From Opitutaceae bacterium (lineage in GTDB: Bacteria > Verrucomicrobiota > Verrucomicrobiia > Opitutales > Opitutaceae), in contig JANXSC010000341.1 of NCBI GenBank assembly GCA_025352845.1, positions 1-51,073 on the forward strand: DNA of 51,073 bases, in the 5' to 3' direction. Shown one piece after another: positions 34,510 through 43,030 of the stretch. A program made the position numbers and the translations under genes. Below the pieces are notes generated by a model that made no database searches, was not told the DNA's origin, and was given only the letters and a program-made list of their open reading frames with translations. The stretch's first letter is position 1; each line of letters begins with the position of its first letter.

Positions 34510-36666
34510 TCACGAAGCATCGACGACGCAGCGGAAGCCAAGCATGCCGCTGCGATCCTTGCACGGGGCCATGAGCAGATATTTGCCGTGCTGATCGAGT
34601 TGCCAAGCCTGCGGAAAATACCAGTGCGAGGTCTGCGGCCGGTAGGCGCTGCCGCCGCGCAGGATCGCGGCGCGCGTGTGATCGTCGGTGAACTCGTCCG
34701 TCCACTGCCAGACGTTGCCGACGAGATCCCTCACGCCGAACGGACTCGCGCCCGCGGGGTGCGCATCGACGTCGTCGGGAGGGAGGAGCGTGCGGCCGGT
34801 ATTAGGCGCGGGCATCGCGGCGGGATTCCACTCGTTGCCCCACGGGTAGAGGCGGCCGTCGCGGCCCTGCGCGGCATACTGCCATTCCCACTCGTGCGGC
34901 AGCCGTTTGCCGGCCCACGCGGCGTAGGCGCGCGCATCCTCGAGCGAGACCCACGTGACGGGTTTCTTCTCCCAGCCGCGCGGTGGCGCGCCGTCTTTCC
35001 AGTCGCGGAGAAAATGGTGAACGTCCTTCGGATGATAGCGTGTGGCGGCGAGAAATTTTTTGAAATCCGAGTTGGTGACCGGGTAGCGATCGATGTGAAA
35101 CGGCTTCATCGCCATGCGGTGCAGGTGCGAGCGACGCGGGGAATTTTCCCACGGGTATTGCACGTCTAGCCCGGCCCACGAGTAGCCTTCGATCTCGATG
35201 CCGGTGACCTTGAACTCGAACGTGCCGGCGGGAATCTTCACCATGCCGGCAGACACCTTCGCCTTCGGCTTCGTCGGGGCGATGGGGACGAGCTGTTGCG
35301 GGAGCGATTCCCAAACGTTGGAAAAATTTCCGAGCGGTTTCGCGGTCAGCTTGCGCCGCAGTTGCAGGAATTTCGCGAGTCCGGCGGGATTCGCTCCGCG
35401 CTCGAACGCGAGCACCGCGCCGAAACCCCGCGCTTCAAGTGCGCACGCGAGCGTCGCCTGACCATCGACGATGCGCGGCTGAATCTCCGCGCCCTGCCAC
35501 GCATCGTAGTAGCGACGGCCCGCGGCATGGGCGACGACGAGTTGATCGCCGACGAGGTCGTATTCGTTGCGGTTCACGATCGTCCAGAGTGTCGTGTCTC
35601 GGCCCGGAAACATCGTGGAAAAAACGCCCGGCTGGAGCGTGTGCGCGTAGGGCTCCCACTCGGCGCTGACGAGCAGGTCGGCGAACTGCCGGAAGACGTG
35701 CGTGATACGGCGCAGCGTCTCGCCGGCGCGCGGCGTGAACTGGTTCCAGACGCCCCAGACATTTTCCCACGCGACGTAGCCGATGCCGTTGAAGAAAATG
35801 AAATGGAAATCGTCGGTGCGGTCGCGCGCCCAGCGATTCTCGATGTTGATCAGGTGGCGCGGCTCGAGCCACTTCAACTTGCTCACGGCGGGCACGCCCT
35901 CGGTCGGCACGCGCTTGCTCCAGCTCTGGAGATTCCACATCAGGCCCTCGTCGGCGAGCGGCACGCCCTCCGGCTGGAACACGAGCGGGTGACCGATCTT
36001 TTCCGCGGCGTCGAGAAAGGCGCGGGGCACGCCGCTGTAGGTGTCGCCGTTCACGCCGTCGGCTCCGACCTCCTTCGCCAGCCGCACGACGGCGTCCCAG
36101 TCGGTCGTGCCGGTCGGCCGCGTGCCGTTGTCCCACGGCATGGTCGGGAGGAACACGCGCACGCCACGCCGGTGGAAATCCGCGACCGCCTGCTTCAGAC
36201 CCTCAAGACCGCCGGGGAGATCGCCCGCGAGCGCGGTCTGGTTGCGGTCGTCAATGCCGATGTTCGGATAGACATACCAGATGAGCACGCTGTCGATGCC
36301 GCCGTAGCGCCGCTCAAGGTCGTCGAGATATTTATCGACCGTATATTTCCCCGCGACCGGATCGTAGAAAAACCGATCCTCGACCATCATCTGCGTGTGG
36401 ACGAAGTTGCACTGCGCCCACTGAAATTCCGGGCGCGCGTAGATCGCGCCGTCGTAGCCCATGCGGATCAGGTGCTCTTGACGCCACTCGCGGTAGTCGC
36501 GCCGCCACACCGCGGCCGAGCGGTTCACGTCCTGCTGCCACTGCCCGATGGTCTGCAACGGCCAGCCGGGCATGCCGACCGGGAGCGGGAGGTAGGGGCC
36601 GTTGCGGGCGTGCGAGAGCTGGAAATCGACGGGGCGGGAGGCGGGAGCGTGCTGGGGTTTGCTCAT
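34510..36666 (-). CDS. Glycosidase-like barrel fused to an FGE/SUMF1-like domain
   Basis: A 718-residue two-part protein from ATG 36666, with no signal peptide. Residues about 60-400 look like a glycoside-hydrolase TIM barrel (GGIDSVLIWYVYPNIG; FHRRGVRVFLPTMPWDNG; GADGVNGDTY with Asp208 as a possible catalytic acid), followed by a beta domain. From about 475 (MVKIPAGTFEF) to the end is a formylglycine-generating-enzyme/EgtB-type fold: FHIDRYPVTNSDFKKFL, PVTWVSLEDARAYAAWAGKRLPHEWEWQYAA, LVGNVWQWT. At the position where true FGEs carry RGGSYxC it reads RGGSAYRP, and no second active-site Cys follows nearby, so it is probably not a sulfatase maturase. First gene of the operon behind operator 36693-36704. 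Confidence 0.8.
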   Translation of the reverse strand: MSKPQHAPASRPVDFQLSHARNGPYLPLPVGMPGWPLQTIGQWQQDVNRSAAVWRRDYREWRQEHLIRMGYDGAIYARPEFQWAQCNFVHTQMMVEDRFFYDPVAGKYTVDKYLDDLERRYGGIDSVLIWYVYPNIGIDDRNQTALAGDLPGGLEGLKQAVADFHRRGVRVFLPTMPWDNGTRPTGTTDWDAVVRLAKEVGADGVNGDTYSGVPRAFLDAAEKIGHPLVFQPEGVPLADEGLMWNLQSWSKRVPTEGVPAVSKLKWLEPRHLINIENRWARDRTDDFHFIFFNGIGYVAWENVWGVWNQFTPRAGETLRRITHVFRQFADLLVSAEWEPYAHTLQPGVFSTMFPGRDTTLWTIVNRNEYDLVGDQLVVAHAAGRRYYDAWQGAEIQPRIVDGQATLACALEARGFGAVLAFERGANPAGLAKFLQLRRKLTAKPLGNFSNVWESLPQQLVPIAPTKPKAKVSAGMVKIPAGTFEFKVTGIEIEGYSWAGLDVQYPWENSPRRSHLHRMAMKPFHIDRYPVTNSDFKKFLAATRYHPKDVHHFLRDWKDGAPPRGWEKKPVTWVSLEDARAYAAWAGKRLPHEWEWQYAAQGRDGRLYPWGNEWNPAAMPAPNTGRTLLPPDDVDAHPAGASPFGVRDLVGNVWQWTDEFTDDHTRAAILRGGSAYRPQTSHWYFPQAWQLDQHGKYLLMAPCKDRSGMLGFRCVVDAS

Positions 36667-36692
36667 GGCGGGGAAATTATCGCTTTGGCGGC

Positions 36693-36704
36693 GCAAACGT
36701 TTGC
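36693..36704. promoter_or_regulatory. LacI-family operator 1 (lacI / fusion operon)
   Basis: A perfect 12-bp palindrome GCAAACGTTTGC with a central CpG, in the 82-bp gap between the divergent fusion operon and the LacI-type regulator gene. It matches the core of known LacI-family sites (PurR/CcpA style). A weak lacI promoter candidate, TTGCTT (36701-36706) with TATGCA (36724-36729) at 17-bp spacing, overlaps it, and a GATAAT box (36676-36681, minus strand) lies on the other side. Confidence 0.85.
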
Positions 36705-36748
36705 TTTCGATTTTTGCGTTGTCTATGCAAATCGGGCCGCGCCGCCCC

Positions 36749-37753
36749 ATGAAGAAAATTTCCAGTCTGGTCGATGTGGCCCGCCGGGCCAAGGTGAACA
36801 TCTCGACGGTCTCGCGCACGATCAACCAGACCGGCAAAATCGGCGCCGCGACGCAGGCGCGAGTGCAAAAGGCCATGCGCGAGCTCGGCTACAAGCCGAA
36901 CCGCGTGGCGCGCCGCCTCCGCACCAGTCAGGGCACGAGCCATCTGCTCGGGCTGATCATCCCGAACATCCAGAATATTTTCTTCGCCGATCTCGCGCGC
37001 GGCGTCGAGGACGTGGCGTATCGCAACAACTTCGCCGTGCTGCTCTGCAACTACGATGAGGACGAGGCGAAGGAGCGGTTCTACCTCGACGTGATGCAGG
37101 CGGAATCGGTGGACGGAATTATTCTGCCGCCGATTCACGAGCACGATCCGGCGGTGCTGCAGGTCGTGCGCAACGGCACGCCGGTCGTGTGCGTCGATCG
37201 CATTTTGTCCGCTGGCGATTTGGACAAAGTGGAGGTGGACAACCACACGGGCGCGCTGAAGGCGGTGGAACACATCATCGCGCAGGGCCACCGGCGCATC
37301 GGCCTGATCGGCGGACCGGCGGATTCCTCGACGGGCCGCGAACGCTATCGCGGTTACAAGGACGCGCACGCGCAGGCCAGTCTCACGGTGAAAGCGGACC
37401 TCGTGCGCTTCGGCGACTTCAAGCAGGAGAGCGGCCGCCTGCTCGCGCACGAACTGCTCGCGCTGTCGAATCCACCGACGGCGCTGTTTGTGTGCAACGG
37501 CCTGATGATGGCCGGCGCGCTCGAAGCCATCGCCGCGCTCCGGCTGAAGGTGCCCAAGCAAGTCGGCATCGTCGGCTTCGACGACCTGCCGCTCGCAGAT
37601 GTGTTCAACCCGCCGCTGACCATCGTGCGCCAGCCCGCTTACGAGGTGGGACGATGCGCGGCGGAGTTGTTGCTGAAACGCATCGAGGATCCGGCACGGC
37701 CAATGACGAGCCTGAAGCTCCTGCCCGAGCTCGTGATTCGGAAATCGTGCTAA
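36749..37753 (+). CDS. LacI-family transcriptional regulator
   Basis: A 334-residue sugar-responsive repressor. The N-terminal helix-turn-helix is plain (SLVDVARRAKVNISTVSRTIN, 6-26). The hinge region has YKPNRVARRL, whose Leu57 would insert at the central CpG of the operator. A periplasmic-binding-protein-like effector domain fills the rest (LGLIIPNIQNIFFADLARGVED; QGHRRIGLIGGPADSSTGRERYRGY; VGIVGFDDLPLADVFNPPLT). ATG 36749 (MKKISSLVDV) is preferred over ATG 36725, which adds eight residues. Three identical palindromes in the surrounding promoters are its likely sites, including one in its own promoter, so autoregulation is expected. The inducer is unknown. Confidence 0.95.
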   Translation: MKKISSLVDVARRAKVNISTVSRTINQTGKIGAATQARVQKAMRELGYKPNRVARRLRTSQGTSHLLGLIIPNIQNIFFADLARGVEDVAYRNNFAVLLCNYDEDEAKERFYLDVMQAESVDGIILPPIHEHDPAVLQVVRNGTPVVCVDRILSAGDLDKVEVDNHTGALKAVEHIIAQGHRRIGLIGGPADSSTGRERYRGYKDAHAQASLTVKADLVRFGDFKQESGRLLAHELLALSNPPTALFVCNGLMMAGALEAIAALRLKVPKQVGIVGFDDLPLADVFNPPLTIVRQPAYEVGRCAAELLLKRIEDPARPMTSLKLLPELVIRKSC

Positions 37754-37790
37754 TCGCAACACGGCCCGAGTTGCACGCCGGAGGATTCGC

Positions 37791-37819
37791 TTGACGGAAA
37801 GGGCAGGCAAACGTTTGCA
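37791..37819 (+). promoter_or_regulatory. Promoter candidate with LacI-family operator 2 (kinase gene)
   Basis: TTGACG (37791-37796) and TTTGCA (37814-37819) have 17-bp spacing. The palindrome GCAAACGTTTGC (37807-37818) covers the spacer end and the -10, a position suited to repression. The ribokinase-like gene starts at 37875. Confidence 0.7.
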
Positions 37820-37874
37820 TCCGCGCGCGCCGGTTTCACTGCTCCGACGCGCTGCGCCCGCCTTTTTCGCTTTC

Positions 37875-38834
37875 ATGGCCTCTTCCCCCCACGTCGTCAT
37901 CGTCGGCAGCATCATGCACGATCTGACCTTGGTGTGCGCCGAATTTCCGCGCAGCGGCCAGACGATCGTGGGCCGGCTGCGCAGCGGTCTCGGCGGCAAG
38001 GGCTCCAATCAGGCGATCGCGTGCGGGCGTCTCGGCGTGCCAACTTGTTTCGTCGGTGCGATGGGCCGCGATGCCTTCGCCGCGGAAGCAAACGGGTTCT
38101 ATCGCCGCGAAAAAATCGGCTGCCGGCTCGCGCAAAAATCCGGCCGGCCCACCGGCACCGCAGTGATCACACTGAACCGTCGCGGGGAAAATCAAATTGT
38201 GATCGAGCCCGGCGCCAACGATTACCTCGCGCCAGGCGATGTGTCCGCGGCGTTGCTGACGCGCGCCAAAGTGGTCGTCACGCAGTTGGAATCGAATCTC
38301 GCGACGACCGCGCACGTGCTGCGCGTGGCGTACGCGGCGAGGGTGACGACGATTCTGAATCCCGCGCCGATGCGCGCGGATTTCGATCCGCGATTGTTGC
38401 AGCACGTGCACATTCTCATCCCGAACGAGAGTGAGTTCGTCGCGCTCGTGCGGACGCTGCCCGGAATTCGGCGACGCGGATTTTCCGAACGCGCGCTGCA
38501 CGCGATGAAGGGCGACGCGTTGCACGCGCTGTGCAGGAAATTTGGCGTGCCGACGCTCATCGTCACGCTCGGCGCGCGCGGGTGTTTTATTTCGGAGCGG
38601 ACCGGCCACGCGTTCGTGCCGGCGCATCGCGACATCGCGGTCGTGGACACGACAGGCGCAGGCGACGCGTTCTGCGGCGGATTTGCGGCCGGGCTCGTGC
38701 GGCACGAAGGAAACATCGTCGAAGCCGCGCGGCTCGGAACCGCAGTGGCGGCACTGTCGATCACGAAGCCCGGCGCCGCGCCCGCGATGCCGGCGCTGCG
38801 AGAGCTGCGACGCTTCCTCCGTTCCCGCGCCTAG
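37875..38834 (+). CDS. Ribokinase-like PfkB family sugar kinase
   Basis: A 319-residue cytoplasmic sugar kinase. Both PfkB landmarks are present: GGKGSNQAIACGRLG (40-54) and the anion-hole/catalytic loop DTTGAGDAFCGGF (258-270, with Asp264 as the likely base). LNPAPMRADF and PNESEF are typical of the ribokinase subfamily. It probably phosphorylates the sugar that enters through this locus, possibly a pentose given the nearby GH127 gene, but the substrate is inference. ATG 37875 (MASSPHVVIVGSIMHD) fits the family start; the in-frame ATG at 37791 would lie upstream of and read through the operator. Its stop shares the palindrome CTAG (38831-38834) with the stop of the convergent GH127 gene. Confidence 0.92.
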   Translation: MASSPHVVIVGSIMHDLTLVCAEFPRSGQTIVGRLRSGLGGKGSNQAIACGRLGVPTCFVGAMGRDAFAAEANGFYRREKIGCRLAQKSGRPTGTAVITLNRRGENQIVIEPGANDYLAPGDVSAALLTRAKVVVTQLESNLATTAHVLRVAYAARVTTILNPAPMRADFDPRLLQHVHILIPNESEFVALVRTLPGIRRRGFSERALHAMKGDALHALCRKFGVPTLIVTLGARGCFISERTGHAFVPAHRDIAVVDTTGAGDAFCGGFAAGLVRHEGNIVEAARLGTAVAALSITKPGAAPAMPALRELRRFLRSRA

Positions 38835-40711
38835 CCGGACGCGAGTTGCAACCACGTCAGGCGCCACGCTCCGTCTTCGCGCCCGCCGGCTTCGTAGTAG
38901 GGCGCAAACGTGAGCGGCGCGCGGTAGCCGAGCTTGAGGTGCACTGAAGGCGCCTCGCTTCCGGCCGCCGGCGCGAGGACTTCAAGCAAGGTCGATTCGC
39001 TTTCCGCGGGCAGACGAATCGTCTCCTCGGTTTTGAAGCCGTCGATCAGCGTCGTCGCATACACGAGCGGGCCGCGCGTGATCGCGGTGTAATCAAAGCG
39101 GAGCACTTCCTGCGCGACCGTGGAGCCATCCGGCGCGCGCGATTCCTGGACGTTGCGATTCGTGCGCCGGTGGAGGCGCGGCGACATCGGAAATTTCAGC
39201 GTGACGACATCGCCGGCCTGCCACACGCGATCGAGCACCGCGTAGGAATTCGGCACCGCAGCCGCGCCCACGTCGATGCCGTTCACCAGGATTGTCGCTC
39301 CGTCCGCCCACGCGGGGATGCGCACGCGCACGGCGAATTGCGCGCTGCGTTCGGGTCGCACGACGAGGCGAATCTCGCCGTCGAACGGGTAGCGCGTGTG
39401 CTGCTCCAAGTTTACCAGCCCCGCTTTCTCCGTCGGCACCGCGGCACGGCCCGGGCTGTAGAGATTGACCGCGATGTCCCCGTCGGCCGTGACGCCGTAG
39501 GCGACGGCGGGCAATTCCTCAAGCGCACACGGTCCGCTCGATTTGCAGCAGCGCCAATAGGTCGTGAACACGCGGCGGCCATTCGGGAACGAGTAGTAAC
39601 ACCAGTTATCGCCCGCCGGTGCCTGCGCGCCGAGGAGATCGTTATAGGCGGACTTTTCGATCTCGTCGGCGTATTTTGCCTCGCCGGTGATCGCGAGGAG
39701 TTCGCGGTTGAGTTGGATCCAAGAAAACGTGGAGCACGTCTCGACATAGCCGTGCGGGCTGAAGACGCCGGGCGGGTTGAACACCTCGCGCGAGCGGTGC
39801 GCGACGCCGCCCCACGGGCCGCCGCCGAGCGTGAGGTGATGATCGCGGATGCTCGCCCAAATTTTTTCGACCGCCTGCAGGTAGCGCGGATCGTCCGTCG
39901 CGCGGTGCAGCTTCGCGAGGCCGACGAGATTCCAACACAGCTGGTAGGCCTTGCCCGTGGCGACGAACGCCGCGTCCGTGCCCGCGAGCAGTTGCGGCAA
40001 CAACTCGAGCGCGGGAGCTTCGCTCGCCTGGCGGACAATCAGCTCGGCCAGTTCGAGGTATTTCCTTTCGCCCGTTGCCGAAAACAGTTCGACCGCCGGA
40101 TCGAGCAGCACCGTCGCGGAGAGGCCATGGTGATTGCCGAGCGTGGTGATTGCGATGCCGCCTTCTGTCAGCGTCCGCCAGCAGAGGTCGCCGATGCGGC
40201 GGGCGGCTGCGAGGTAGCGCGGCTCGGCGAGCGCGCGGGCCGACTCCAGCAGGCCGAGGATCAGGTAGCTGTGAACCCAGATGTCCCACGTGCGCACCGC
40301 CGGTGCCCCGTCCCACGTGCCCGGCGCGGGGCCGCGCCGGCACATGAAGCGCCGCTCGGGCGCGTAGGTGCCGAGATAACCGTCGGCGTCCTGCACGCTC
40401 ACCAGAAAATCCGCGACCCGGCGCACGCTCGCAGCCAGCGTGGCATCACTCGTGGCGCGCACCGCCCGCGCGGCGGCGCAGAGCCACTTGCCCGCGTGTT
40501 CTCCATACCAGTCGCCCTCGTGGTTGTGCGCGGTGCACTGCGGATGAAACAACGCGATGGCCGGGCTGCGCTCGTCGGCGATGAAGCGCGCGAGATGCGT
40601 CGCGCGGCTCGCGTCGATCGCCCGGCCGAGGAGCCCGCCCAAGCGGGCCGGGCTGGCGGAAGGGAATTGCATCGGACGCGCCATGCGAGGCGCAAAATCG
40701 GTAGGCGACAT
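38831..40711 (-). CDS. GH127-family (DUF1680) beta-L-arabinofuranosidase-like enzyme
   Basis: A 626-residue (alpha/alpha)6-barrel glycosidase of the GH127/DUF1680 type. In the characterised enzyme, one Glu and three Cys bind zinc and one of the cysteines is the nucleophile. All are present here: Glu324 and Cys326 in YVETCSTFSW, and Cys388-Cys389 in TTYWRCCKSSGP. Other family landmarks are DADGYLGTYAPERRF, TLGNHHGLSATVLLDPAVELF, and a C-terminal beta-sandwich (VRIPAWADGATILVNG). No signal peptide is evident from ATG 40711, so it would act inside the cell on imported oligosaccharides. ATG 40747 lies only 4 bp from the operator and is less likely. Sugar specificity could differ from L-arabinofuranose. 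Confidence 0.9.
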   Translation of the reverse strand: MSPTDFAPRMARPMQFPSASPARLGGLLGRAIDASRATHLARFIADERSPAIALFHPQCTAHNHEGDWYGEHAGKWLCAAARAVRATSDATLAASVRRVADFLVSVQDADGYLGTYAPERRFMCRRGPAPGTWDGAPAVRTWDIWVHSYLILGLLESARALAEPRYLAAARRIGDLCWRTLTEGGIAITTLGNHHGLSATVLLDPAVELFSATGERKYLELAELIVRQASEAPALELLPQLLAGTDAAFVATGKAYQLCWNLVGLAKLHRATDDPRYLQAVEKIWASIRDHHLTLGGGPWGGVAHRSREVFNPPGVFSPHGYVETCSTFSWIQLNRELLAITGEAKYADEIEKSAYNDLLGAQAPAGDNWCYYSFPNGRRVFTTYWRCCKSSGPCALEELPAVAYGVTADGDIAVNLYSPGRAAVPTEKAGLVNLEQHTRYPFDGEIRLVVRPERSAQFAVRVRIPAWADGATILVNGIDVGAAAVPNSYAVLDRVWQAGDVVTLKFPMSPRLHRRTNRNVQESRAPDGSTVAQEVLRFDYTAITRGPLVYATTLIDGFKTEETIRLPAESESTLLEVLAPAAGSEAPSVHLKLGYRAPLTFAPYYEAGGREDGAWRLTWLQLASG

Positions 40712-40751
40712 TTGCGTTGACACAATCAGCAAAACAAAAACGGTCATTCAT

Positions 40752-40763
40752 GCAAACGTTTGC
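40752..40763. promoter_or_regulatory. LacI-family operator 3 (GH127 / TonB-SSS)
   Basis: Third perfect GCAAACGTTTGC, in the 129-bp gap between the divergent GH127 gene and the TonB-receptor operon. A TTGACA hexamer lies upstream on the plus strand (40717-40722), but no well-spaced -10 was found. The site is placed to control both directions. Confidence 0.85.
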
Positions 40764-40840
40764 TTAAATCGCTTGCGCCTCCCCGTTCCCCCAGCCCGCT
40801 CCGGGTTCACGCGCCTCCCCACCCCGTTTTTTCCCAACCC

Positions 40841-42994
40841 ATGAAAACAACCCTCGCCCGCCTCGCCTTCGCCGCAGCGTTCCCCGTCGTGCTGCTTTTG
40901 CTCGCGTCCCCGTGTCTCGCCCAGCAGGCCCCGGCCGCCAGCGCCAAGGACGAAGCCGTGCAGCTCGACAAGTTCACCGTCACGACCGGCTTCCGCTCGC
41001 CCAAGACCATCGATCAGATTCCTGGCGCGGTGAAACTCATCTCCCCGCAGGAAATCTCCGACACGCTGCTCCTGACCGATGACGCCACCGCCGTGCTGTC
41101 GCGCACGATTCCGGGCTACGCTGAGGCGACGCAGCAGATGCAGAACACCGGCGAGACGCTGCGCGGCCGTGTCGCGCTGCGACTGTTCGACGGCATCTCG
41201 CAGACGACGCCGCTGCGCGAGGCGAGCCGCAACGCCACCTTCGCCGACATGGGCGTCATCGAGCGCATCGAGGTGATCAACGGCCCCTCGGCCGCCGAGG
41301 GCATCGGCGCGGCGGGCGGTATCATCAACTACATTTCCAAGAGCCCGACCAAGGAGGGCAGCGAAGCGACCGTGACCTCGCGCTTCTCCACTCAGGGAGG
41401 CAGCAGGACCGACAGTTGGAAAGTCGGGCTCAACTACGCCAACAAACAGGGCCCCACCGACGTGTTTCTCGCCACGGCCTTCGTCAACCGCAACATGGCC
41501 AAGGATGCTCACGATCGCCTGATCGGCATGGGCCAGAGCGGCAGCACGATGGACACCGAGGAGAAAAATCTGTTTATCAAGCTCGGCCACAACTTCGGCG
41601 ACCGCGGCGCGCAGCGAGTCGGCCTCACGATCAGCCGCTTCGCCCTCGCCGGCAAATCGAACTTCAGCGCGTTTCCCGGCGACCGCGCGAAAGGCATCAC
41701 CGATACTTCAATTCACAAGCAGCCCCCGGGCGCGAAGTCGGAGTTCAACGAGTTCAACCAATACGCGCTGTCCTACAAGCATTCGGAGCTGCTCGGCGGC
41801 ACCCTGAACGTGCAGGCTTACAAATCGAGTCAGGCGATGCGCTTCCTCGCCGACCCCACCGATCCGGCGAAACAGGATCCGCTCATCGCTCCGCTCGGCA
41901 CGCTGATTGATCAGTCCGAGGTCAACTCGCAGAAGAAGGGTATCCGCAGCTCTTGGTCGCGCAACCGCCTCTTCGATGTCGAGGGCTTGGACCTTAATGC
42001 CGGCTACGATCACCTGAGGGAAACCGCGCAACAACGCCTCGCGCTCACCAACCGCATCTGGGTGCCGCCGATGGAATACACCAGCCACGCGCCGTTCGCG
42101 CAGGTCTCCTACAACCAAGGCCCGCTCACGGTCAGCGGCGGCATCCGCCACGAAGACGGCAAGCTCCACGTGGACAGCTATACGACGACTTATTTCAACA
42201 ACCGCGTCCTGGTGAACGGCGGCGAACTGAACTACAAATCGAACCTCCCGAACGTCGGCGCCATCTGGCGGCTGCCGCAGGGCTGGTCGGTGTTCGGTTC
42301 GTATAGCAAAGGCTTCACGTTGCCGAACGTCGGCATTCCGCTGCGGAACATCAACGTCCCCGGCAAATCCGTCTCCGGCATCATCGATTTGCAGGCCGTG
42401 ATTGTGGACAACAAGGAGGCCGGCTTCGCGTGGCGCGGCAAGGGCGCGAGCTTCAGCGCCTCGATCTATCGCTCCTACTCCAAGCTAGGTTCGTCGCTCA
42501 CGGTCAGCCCGATCACACGCGACTTCATCTTGCAGCGCCGGCCGGTCCAGGTCCAGGGCGGCGAGGCGAACGCCGAATACACGGTGAGCAAGACCCTCAA
42601 ACTTAACGCGCTCTACTCCCACATGGAGGGCAAGACCGTCGCCGTCGAGGGTGGCCCGCTCGTCAATCAACAGGGCGTGGCCAACATCAGCCCCGACAAG
42701 TTCGGCTCCTCGCTGACGTGGCGCTACGACGACAAGGCCACGCTCACCCTCGGCGAGACCACGCTCTTCGGCCGCGAGATCAACGTCGGCAAGGGCAATT
42801 TCGAGAAGACCCGCGGCTACACGCTGTTCAACCTCAGCACCACCTACGAGACGAAATGGGGCAACTTCTCCCTCGGCATCGAGAACCTGCTCGACCGCTA
42901 CTACATCCTCACGTGGGCGCAGATTGATCAGTTCCAGAATTATTTCGCAGGCCGCGGCCGGACGTTCACGGTCACGCACTCGATCAAGTTCTAA
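40841..42994 (+). CDS. TonB-dependent outer-membrane receptor
   Basis: A 717-residue TonB-dependent receptor. Signal peptide MKTTLARLAFAAAFPVVLLL to about residue 28, a TonB-box-like stretch (VQLDKFTVTTGF), a plug domain (SPKTIDQIPGAVKLISPQEI; VIERIEVINGPSAAEGIGAAGGIINYISKSP), then the 22-strand barrel ending in an aromatic residue (VTHSIKF). The plug resembles siderophore-type receptors. However, its place between operator 3 and a sugar symporter gene, 36 bp upstream of the latter, points to glycan or glycoside uptake. ATG 40841 starts exactly at the signal peptide. Confidence 0.92.
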   Translation: MKTTLARLAFAAAFPVVLLLLASPCLAQQAPAASAKDEAVQLDKFTVTTGFRSPKTIDQIPGAVKLISPQEISDTLLLTDDATAVLSRTIPGYAEATQQMQNTGETLRGRVALRLFDGISQTTPLREASRNATFADMGVIERIEVINGPSAAEGIGAAGGIINYISKSPTKEGSEATVTSRFSTQGGSRTDSWKVGLNYANKQGPTDVFLATAFVNRNMAKDAHDRLIGMGQSGSTMDTEEKNLFIKLGHNFGDRGAQRVGLTISRFALAGKSNFSAFPGDRAKGITDTSIHKQPPGAKSEFNEFNQYALSYKHSELLGGTLNVQAYKSSQAMRFLADPTDPAKQDPLIAPLGTLIDQSEVNSQKKGIRSSWSRNRLFDVEGLDLNAGYDHLRETAQQRLALTNRIWVPPMEYTSHAPFAQVSYNQGPLTVSGGIRHEDGKLHVDSYTTTYFNNRVLVNGGELNYKSNLPNVGAIWRLPQGWSVFGSYSKGFTLPNVGIPLRNINVPGKSVSGIIDLQAVIVDNKEAGFAWRGKGASFSASIYRSYSKLGSSLTVSPITRDFILQRRPVQVQGGEANAEYTVSKTLKLNALYSHMEGKTVAVEGGPLVNQQGVANISPDKFGSSLTWRYDDKATLTLGETTLFGREINVGKGNFEKTRGYTLFNLSTTYETKWGNFSLGIENLLDRYYILTWAQIDQFQNYFAGRGRTFTVTHSIKF

Positions 42995-43030
42995 GCCCGC
43001 TTCGTCTCGATCGAGTTCCGCGCTCCCCTC

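Noticed and set aside
34510..36666. Assigning the FGE-like fusion as the sulfatase maturase
   Set aside because: The Cys-containing RGGSYxC motif is replaced by RGGSAYRP, and the gene sits in a different regulon from the sulfatase.
36693..40763. PurR-type purine regulation of the locus
   Set aside because: The operator equals the PurR core, but the adjacent genes are for carbohydrate uptake and breakdown and a local LacI-type gene carries one of the sites in its own promoter.
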